A stretch of 64,000 bases of DNA, taken from Candidatus Amarobacillus elongatus (GTDB taxonomy: Bacteria; Chloroflexota; Dehalococcoidia; Tepidiformales; Tepidiformaceae). Positions 58,829 to 64,000 of the stretch are shown here, one piece after another. Positions within the stretch are counted from its first letter, which is position 1. Each line of letters starts with the position of its first letter. Both the position numbers and the translations under genes were made by a program. The notes under the pieces were generated by a model. The model searched no databases and was not told the DNA's origin. It worked only from the letters and a program-made list of their open reading frames with translations. Location: assembly GCA_016703545.1 (NCBI GenBank), contig JADJBX010000001.1, forward strand, positions 186,001-250,000, in the 5' to 3' direction.

Positions 58829-59599
58829 TCAGGCGAGCACCCGCCAGAGCAGCACCAACGCCACGATCACGCCGTAACTGATGACGGCGAGGCGGAGCCA
58901 GCGCTTCCCAAGCCGCCGCGCGAGGCCGACCCCGAGGTAGCCTCCAGCGAGCGCGCCCACCGCCATGACGGCCGCGGGGGCCCAGCGCACGGGCCCGAAA
59001 ACGGCGAAGTACAGCACCCCGGCGCCGTTGATCACGAGCGAAAGGAAGCCTTTCAGCGCGTTCGACCGTTGAATGTCGTCCGGGAGGAGGATGCCAAGCA
59101 CGGCGAGCGTCAGGATGCCGAGACCGGCACCGAAGTAGCTGCCGTAGATGGAAAGCAGAAAGACCGAGGCCACGAGGGTGAACGGGACGTGATCGGCGTG
59201 GAGCGCGCCGAGGCGGTGATTCGCGGCGAAGCGGCTGAGCCGGTCCTGCACGGCCATGAGGCCGCAGGCGAACAGGATGAGGAACGGCACGATGAGGTCG
59301 AAGGCGGACTGGGGGGTCTTGAGCAGGATGATCGCGCCCAGGACGGCCCCGGCGATGCTCGGCAGGGTGAGGGCCAGGACGCGCGTGCGCTGGTCGACCA
59401 CCTCGGCGCGGTAGCCGAACGTACCGCCGAGATACCCCGGCCAGAGCGCGACGGAATTGGTCACGTTCGCCACCTTCGAGGGGTACCCGGCGGCGACGAG
59501 CGCGGGAAAGCTGACGAGAGAGCCGCCGCCGGCGACCGCGTTGATGGCGCCGGCGGCGAAGGCGGCTCCGAACAGCGCGGCCCCCGTGAGGATGTCCAT
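58829..59599 (-). CDS. TauE/SafE family sulfite/organosulfonate exporter
   Basis: 256 residues with about eight hydrophobic segments: AALFGAAFAAGAINAVAGGG then SLVSFPALVAAGYPSKVANV (signature start), IYGSYFGAGLGILTLAVLGI and DIQRSNALKGFLSLVINGAG. ATG 59599 (MDILTGAALFG) is chosen over 59665, which lacks a membrane start. The substrate is unknown, and the family includes sulfite and taurine-product exporters. Confidence 0.82.
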   Translation of the reverse strand: MDILTGAALFGAAFAAGAINAVAGGGSLVSFPALVAAGYPSKVANVTNSVALWPGYLGGTFGYRAEVVDQRTRVLALTLPSIAGAVLGAIILLKTPQSAFDLIVPFLILFACGLMAVQDRLSRFAANHRLGALHADHVPFTLVASVFLLSIYGSYFGAGLGILTLAVLGILLPDDIQRSNALKGFLSLVINGAGVLYFAVFGPVRWAPAAVMAVGALAGGYLGVGLARRLGKRWLRLAVISYGVIVALVLLWRVLA

Positions 59600-59697
59600 G
59601 GGCGAAACACTCGCGCGGGGCGGCGATACACGCCACTGGCGCAGCCGCGAACGTTGGCCGCACACTCAGCGCACGCGACGGGCGGAGGAGGAGCAGG

Positions 59698-60231
59698 GTG
59701 CAGGTTCTGACATTCGACCTCGATGGCGTGCTGTGCCATCCGCCCTTCGGCATCAACCCCGGGCGGGGCCGGAACAAGCGGCGGGATACGCCCGGCACGC
59801 GCGGGCTCCTCTGGCGGACGGAACGCTGGCGCTACTACGGGCGCGGACCGATGCCGGGCGCCCGCGAGGGGCTGGTCCAGCTCGCGCGCCAATTCGAATG
59901 CAAGGTGCTCTCGGCGCGGGGCGAAATCGCGCGGGGGCATACCGAAAGCTGGCTGCGGAAGCAGTTCGGGTTCGTCCCCGAGGTGCACCTGCGGCCCGAT
60001 TGGCACGAGACGCCAGCCGCCTTCAAGGTCCGGAAGACGGCGGAGCTGGGCGCCGTCGCGCACTTCGAGGACGACCCGCACACGGCGGCGTGGGTGGCGG
60101 AGTCGCTGGAGGCGGTGTTCCTCGTCGACTGGTGGCGAAACCGCTGGTTGGATGCGCCGAAGGTGCACCGCATTCGCCGCATTCCCGACGCGCTGGCCAC
60201 GCTCGCCGACCTCGGGCTGACGGGAGGGTAA
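59698..60231 (+). CDS. HAD superfamily hydrolase-like protein
   Basis: 177 residues from GTG 59698 (GGAGGAGGAG upstream). Motif I is LTFDLDGVLCHPP (DxDG), a Ser lies in VLSARGEIARGH (motif II), Lys in AFKVRKTAELG (motif III) and acidic residues in VAHFEDDPHTAAWV (motif IV). It is probably a small phosphatase; no substrate can be named. It lies 4 nt before the D-amino-acid-oxidase-like gene. Confidence 0.75.
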   Translation: MQVLTFDLDGVLCHPPFGINPGRGRNKRRDTPGTRGLLWRTERWRYYGRGPMPGAREGLVQLARQFECKVLSARGEIARGHTESWLRKQFGFVPEVHLRPDWHETPAAFKVRKTAELGAVAHFEDDPHTAAWVAESLEAVFLVDWWRNRWLDAPKVHRIRRIPDALATLADLGLTGG

Positions 60232-60235
60232 GGGG

Positions 60236-61177
60236 ATGGCGGAGGTCACGGTTGCCGGCGCCGGGGTCATTGGGCTGACGACGGCGGTCACGCTCCAGCG
60301 CGCGGGGCACGTCGTGCACGTGGTGGCGTCACAGCCGGGGCTGGAAACGACATCGGGCGCGGCGGGCGCCCTCTGGGGTCCCGTCGGGATCGCCGGGGGC
60401 GGGCGGGAATTCCGCTGGGCGATGCGCGGCTACCAGGTGCTCATGGAGCTCGCAAGGACGACGCCGAAAGCAGGCGTGGATGTCCTGCGTTCGTGCGAAG
60501 TGGACGAGGGGACGGGACGGCCGTGGTGGGGCGACGCCGTGGAACAGCTCGAGCTGATTCCCGCGGGGAGCCTGTACCCGCTTGCGAGCCATCTGTGGTC
60601 GTTCCTCGCGCCGCGCGCGGAGCCGGCGCTCTTCATGCCCTGGCTCGAAGCGCAGCTGGCGGCGCCGATCCAGTGGCGGACCCTGAGCCGCCTGGAGGAC
60701 GAACCTGGCGACCTGGTCATCAATTGCACCGGGCTCGGCGCCCGACGGCTGTGCGGCGACGGCGACCTCGTTGGCGTGTGGGGACAAACGGTGATCACGG
60801 AGCCGGGAAACCTGCCGATGGCTGCGGCGCTCGGCGACGAACGGGATCAGTCGGCGGTGTTTTACAGCATTCCTCGGCGCGCGGAGGTGCTGCTCGGCGG
60901 CTGCCGGGTGCCCGTGGAGGGCGACACCGTGCCAGCCGAGGACGTCGCACTGACGGCGGCGATCCTTGCCCGGACGCGGGCGGCGGGGTACGAGCCGGGG
61001 GCGGTGCTCCGGGTGCGTTCCGGGTTGCGTCCGGCGCGCCCGCGAATCCGGGTCGAACGCGAGGGGCGAATCGTCCACAACTACGGGCACGGTGGCGCGG
61101 GGTACACGCTGGGCTGGGGCTGCGCGGAAGAGGTGGCGGCGCTGGTCGCGGAGTTCGAAGCCCAATCGGTCGGCTGA
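60236..61177 (+). CDS. FAD-dependent oxidoreductase, D-amino-acid oxidase-like
   Basis: 313 residues. The dinucleotide-binding start VTVAGAGVIGLTTAVTLQRA, a conserved Arg region (VRSGLRPARPRIRVER) and the C-terminal VHNYGHGGAGYTLGWGCAEE match the DAO family, where Arg binds the substrate carboxylate. It would oxidise D-amino acids to 2-oxo acids with peroxide. It is co-directional with the HAD gene (4 nt gap). Confidence 0.85.
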   Translation: MAEVTVAGAGVIGLTTAVTLQRAGHVVHVVASQPGLETTSGAAGALWGPVGIAGGGREFRWAMRGYQVLMELARTTPKAGVDVLRSCEVDEGTGRPWWGDAVEQLELIPAGSLYPLASHLWSFLAPRAEPALFMPWLEAQLAAPIQWRTLSRLEDEPGDLVINCTGLGARRLCGDGDLVGVWGQTVITEPGNLPMAAALGDERDQSAVFYSIPRRAEVLLGGCRVPVEGDTVPAEDVALTAAILARTRAAGYEPGAVLRVRSGLRPARPRIRVEREGRIVHNYGHGGAGYTLGWGCAEEVAALVAEFEAQSVG

Positions 61178-61400
61178 CAGGCGCCACCGGCGGCCGCTGA
61201 CGGCCTTTCGCAAACCGAACAGACAAACGGGGGCGCCACGGTGGGGGCTCCTTTCCGCGTCCTCCGCCGGGCTCGATTCGGGTATAGCAAGGTGCGATGC
61301 ATTGTGGTCCATGGGGCCCGGCGCGGCGGTCCGATCGCTCCTGAGGAAAACCGGGTGCGGGGAGAGACTGGACGTAATCACTCATGGCACGGAGGTCATG

Positions 61401-62363
61401 ATGCGCAGGCCGCTTCTCGTCCTCATCGCCCTACTTGCCGCGCTCTTGCCGGCGGCGGCCGTCGCGGATGACGGTACCGCGGGTACGGATGCGCCCGGAG
61501 CTGTGTTCGCGATCGACCGCGATTACACCCTGCCCGCCGGCGATACGGTGGGCACCATCGTCGTCATCGGCGGCAACGCCATCGTCGAGGGGACGGTGGA
61601 GGAAACGCTCATCGTCATCGACGGCACGGCCACCGTGAACGGCCGTGTGGACGGCGACGTCAACGTCTGGAGCGGCGACCTCGTCCTCGGTGCGGGCTCG
61701 CAGGTGAACAACATTTTCCTGTTCCGCAGCGACCTCACCCGTGACGGCGGCGCCGTTGTCACGGGCAACATCGACCGTGAATCCGGCTTCGTGCTCCAGG
61801 GCTGGGCCGTCCTGCTTGGCATCCTGCTGGCGATCGGGATCACCGTGACCATGCTGCTGACGGGGCAGGCGGTCGCGGCAATCGCGGGGCAGCAGCTGGC
61901 CGAAACGGCCACCACCATGCGGACGCATGTCGGGACGAGCATCCTGACGGGCGTGCTGACGGTCATCCTGATGCCCGTGGCGGCGGCGGTGTTCATCGCC
62001 ACGATTGTGGGCATTCCCTTCGGGCTCGCGATGCTGTTTGTCGTGATGCCGGCGCTCGCGGTGCTTGGCTTCGTGGTCGCCGGGACGTGGCTTGGGTCGC
62101 TGATCCTGCATCGTCAGGGGTTCGGCACCGCGGGTTACCACCCGTACCGGGAGGCGCTGGTGGGGCAGCTCATCCTCGGCGCCGCGCTGTTCGTCCCGGG
62201 TCTGAACGCGGCCACGTTCTTCGTGATGGGCACGTGGGGCGTGGGGGCGATCATGGTGCGGGTGTGGCAGGCAGTGCGTGCCCGGCCCGCGGCTGTGGCG
62301 GGACCGGATCGGCCGGCTCCGACCACACCCCCGGCCATGGGGACGCCACTCGCCGGGGCGTAA
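61401..62363 (+). CDS. Polymer-forming (bactofilin-like) multi-span membrane protein
   Basis: 320 residues from ATG 61401 (GGAGG at 61391). A signal sequence (LLVLIALLAALLPAAAVADD) precedes a right-handed beta-helix-like block: GDTVGTIVVIGGNAIVEGTV, EETLIVIDGTATVNGRVDGD and VNVWSGDLVLGAGSQVNNI, resembling bactofilin repeats. Four to five membrane spans follow (ILLAIGITVTMLLTGQAVAA, GVLTVILMPVAAAVFIATI, LAVLGFVVAGTWLGSL). It is probably a surface or membrane-organising protein; not a known family. Confidence 0.6.
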   Translation: MRRPLLVLIALLAALLPAAAVADDGTAGTDAPGAVFAIDRDYTLPAGDTVGTIVVIGGNAIVEGTVEETLIVIDGTATVNGRVDGDVNVWSGDLVLGAGSQVNNIFLFRSDLTRDGGAVVTGNIDRESGFVLQGWAVLLGILLAIGITVTMLLTGQAVAAIAGQQLAETATTMRTHVGTSILTGVLTVILMPVAAAVFIATIVGIPFGLAMLFVVMPALAVLGFVVAGTWLGSLILHRQGFGTAGYHPYREALVGQLILGAALFVPGLNAATFFVMGTWGVGAIMVRVWQAVRARPAAVAGPDRPAPTTPPAMGTPLAGA

Positions 62364-62389
62364 TCCATCCGAAGGCAACCCAACGACGA

Positions 62390-62413
62390 GGGCCCGCGAA
62401 CGCGGGCCCTTTC
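62390..62413 (+). terminator. Intrinsic terminator
   Basis: GGGCCCGC pairs with GCGGGCCC (loop GAAC), followed by TTTCC. It ends the 61401 gene and faces hemA. Confidence 0.8.
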
Positions 62414-62431
62414 CGTGTGCCGGCGGATTGC

Positions 62432-63499
62432 TCAGGCGGGCGCGAAGAGCTCCGCGACCTTCTCGCCCAGCGCGGGGTCGGACTTGAGGCGGGCCGATGG
62501 GCCATGGAACAGCTGATTCACGAGGGCACGGGCGAAGGCGTCCAGCGCGTCCGCGGGCAGGTCCGGGTGCAGCTTCATCATGCGTGCGAGTTCGCGCTGC
62601 CGGATCCGTTCGACTTCGAACCGGAGCCCGGCGATGGGCGAACCGGAGCGCAGCGCCGCCGCCGCGCGGGCATCGACGATCTCGGTGAGGCGTGCGCGGA
62701 GTTCGCCGCGGCGTTTCATCGCGTGGGGGCGAGCGTGTTCGTCGGCGAGCATGTCCGCGAGCGTCACCACGGGGGCATCCTGCCCTTCGGCGAAGTTGCG
62801 CGGCGTGCCGAGGTCCGCGAGGAGCGCGGCGGCGGGGAGCGACGCTGGAAGCACCTCGCCCGCAGCGGAGCCGAGACAGCCTGCGATGACGGCGACGGGT
62901 TCAAGGGCGCTGGCCCCCGACAGCGGCACGTAGCGCACCCCCTCGATCTCGGGCGGCCGGGTGCGGGAGGCAATGATGACGTCGGCGAAACCCGTCTCCC
63001 GGCCGCGACGGGCGACAAGCCGGCCAAGCTGCCCGCCACCAAGGACCAGCAGCGTGCCACCCGGCGTCATCCCGGCGGTCTTGAGCGCGCGGTCGATGAG
63101 GGCCCCCGCGTGGCTGTTGAAGTCGGTTTCGCGGCGGAGTTCGCGCGCGGAGGCGAGGGCGATATCGGCCACACGGCGGAGTGCCGGGAGGGAGGTATCG
63201 AACGCGCGCCGCACCTGCCCGAGGATCTGCTCTTCGCCAAGGACCACCGAATGGAGGCCGGCGGCGACTTCGGCGAGGTGTTGCAGCGCCTGCCCATCGG
63301 CGAAATGCGCCGGTGCTTCGCAGTCGCAGGGGGAGGCGGAGTAGGCCTCGACCCGCTGGCAGCTGACGACGACGGCGGCGCCGGGATGAAGGCGCGCGGC
63401 CAGATCCTGGACGCGTGCGACCTCACCCGCCGCACAGGAGACCGTGCTCCAGCAGCAGGCGTGGAGGGTGGTCGCGGTCGTGGCCGTGGTTCTCGTCAT
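62432..63499 (-). CDS. hemA: Glutamyl-tRNA reductase (divergent)
   Basis: 355 residues. First enzyme of C5 haem/tetrapyrrole synthesis, reducing glutamyl-tRNA to glutamate semialdehyde. The conserved region GLHSVVLGEEQILGQVRRAF is intact. The NADPH domain has LLVLGGGQLGRLVARRG. The active-site segment reads VVVSCQRVEAYSAS, with the catalytic Cys kept but Ser-Cys-Gln-Arg replacing the usual Thr-Cys-Asn-Arg. It is shorter than the ~420-residue norm and rather divergent, so a specialised paralogue is possible. No other haem gene is visible. Confidence 0.75.
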   Translation of the reverse strand: MTRTTATTATTLHACCWSTVSCAAGEVARVQDLAARLHPGAAVVVSCQRVEAYSASPCDCEAPAHFADGQALQHLAEVAAGLHSVVLGEEQILGQVRRAFDTSLPALRRVADIALASARELRRETDFNSHAGALIDRALKTAGMTPGGTLLVLGGGQLGRLVARRGRETGFADVIIASRTRPPEIEGVRYVPLSGASALEPVAVIAGCLGSAAGEVLPASLPAAALLADLGTPRNFAEGQDAPVVTLADMLADEHARPHAMKRRGELRARLTEIVDARAAAALRSGSPIAGLRFEVERIRQRELARMMKLHPDLPADALDAFARALVNQLFHGPSARLKSDPALGEKVAELFAPA

Positions 63500-63649
63500 T
63501 GTTGATAGATTCTGTCACCAATCGTCGCGGAGCGGAACCCGCCTGGGAAGGAGTTCAACTGTTCGTAACACCGGGCCCCCACTTCCCGCACGTGCGCCGA
63601 CTGCGTAGCCTGCGCGCATCGATGGGCCGCTGGGGCGGCAGGAGGGTTT

Positions 63650-64000
63650 GTGAGCGACTTCGACCCGGCATCGTTCCCGCTGGTTCGGCATGGGAATCAG
63701 TTCCAGGACTTTGAACCCGGGCAGGCCTGGAATCACCACTGGGGGCGGACGATCACGGAGGCGGACAACGTCACCTTCTCCTCGGCGACGTGCCACTGGA
63801 ACCCGCTGTACATCAATAGCGAATACGCGAAGGCGTTGGGCCACCCGGGCATGGTCGTGAACCCGATGCTCCTGCTGTGCACGGCGGTCGGGATGTCCGT
63901 GGAGGACCTGAGCGAGGCGGGCGGGCCGTTCCTCGGGGTAGAGGACTGCCGATTCCTGTCGCCCGTGTATCCCGGCGACACGATCACGGCACGGTCGGTG
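63650..64000 (+). CDS. MaoC-type dehydratase (3' end beyond window)
   Basis: GTG 63650 after GGAGGG, open to the window edge (117 residues). The hot-dog domain has WGRTITEADNVTFSSATCHW, then NPLYINSEYAKALGHPGMVV and NPMLLLCTAVGMSVEDL. The Asp/His catalytic region is altered (SATCHWNPLYIN, close to mesaconyl-CoA hydratase types). It probably hydrates a CoA thioester. Confidence 0.75.
   Translation, partial: MSDFDPASFPLVRHGNQFQDFEPGQAWNHHWGRTITEADNVTFSSATCHWNPLYINSEYAKALGHPGMVVNPMLLLCTAVGMSVEDLSEAGGPFLGVEDCRFLSPVYPGDTITARSV

Overview
The window is 64 kb of GC-rich bacterial chromosome with tightly packed genes. The most likely source is a Chloroflexota member (Dehalococcoidia/Tepidiformia-like). 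This is inferred from gene content: two luciferase-like (F420-type) oxidoreductases, a class III CoA-transferase, an acyl-CoA dehydrogenase and several MaoC-type hydratases, a DUF4012 envelope protein, two sortase-like proteins, a heliorhodopsin (a monoderm-type gene), and a large, Alu-domain-containing SRP RNA. No phage, insertion sequence, CRISPR array or replication origin was seen. Codon use is uniform, so this looks like core chromosome.

Layout. 1-9.7 kb: a SufR-like regulator overlapping a small histidine kinase, a CoA-transferase/amidohydrolase/methyltransferase group, a DUF4012 protein divergent from a sortase, a TfoX-like protein, a CaCA cation exchanger and a PHP phosphoesterase. 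9.7-15.8 kb (minus strand): small membrane protein, ispE, rsmA, a G5/3D cell-wall protein, large SRP RNA, accB and accC. 16-23.8 kb (plus): small GIY-YIG-like protein, acyl-CoA dehydrogenase, luciferase-like oxidoreductase, a four-repeat secreted protein, tRNA-Lys, tyrosine phosphatase, and a yggS-proC-yggT-yggT operon. 23.8-35.4 kb: ABC exporter, rhodanese, hydrolase, second sortase, rpoD, methyltransferase, HD protein, glpX, MFS transporter and a DUF885 peptidase. 35.4-50.8 kb: kinase, miaB, tRNA-Ser, NrtR-type NUDIX regulator, lepA, RAM and DinB proteins, M1 aminopeptidase, the DNA-repair pair lhr-nei2, a second luciferase-like oxidoreductase and tRNA-Gln. 50.8-64 kb: a 436-nt intergenic region with RNA-like structure, glyA, heliorhodopsin, a YdeI protein, two MaoC-type proteins, MoaD, aldehyde ferredoxin oxidoreductase, MoaA, a MerR regulator, TauE, HAD, a D-amino-acid-oxidase-like protein, a polymer-type membrane protein, glutamyl-tRNA reductase and a partial MaoC protein.

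Three points stand out. (1) A 254-residue heliorhodopsin keeps the retinal lysine (K240) and the glutamate counterion (E108). (2) Many genes have a TANNNT box ending exactly 6 nt before the start codon with no Shine-Dalgarno, which implies widespread leaderless transcription beside conventional ribosome-binding-site genes. (3) At least ten otherwise ordinary genes are split by single-base frameshifts, mostly at short G/C runs. That is better explained by residual sequencing indels than by biology, so those genes are annotated here as single repaired loci.
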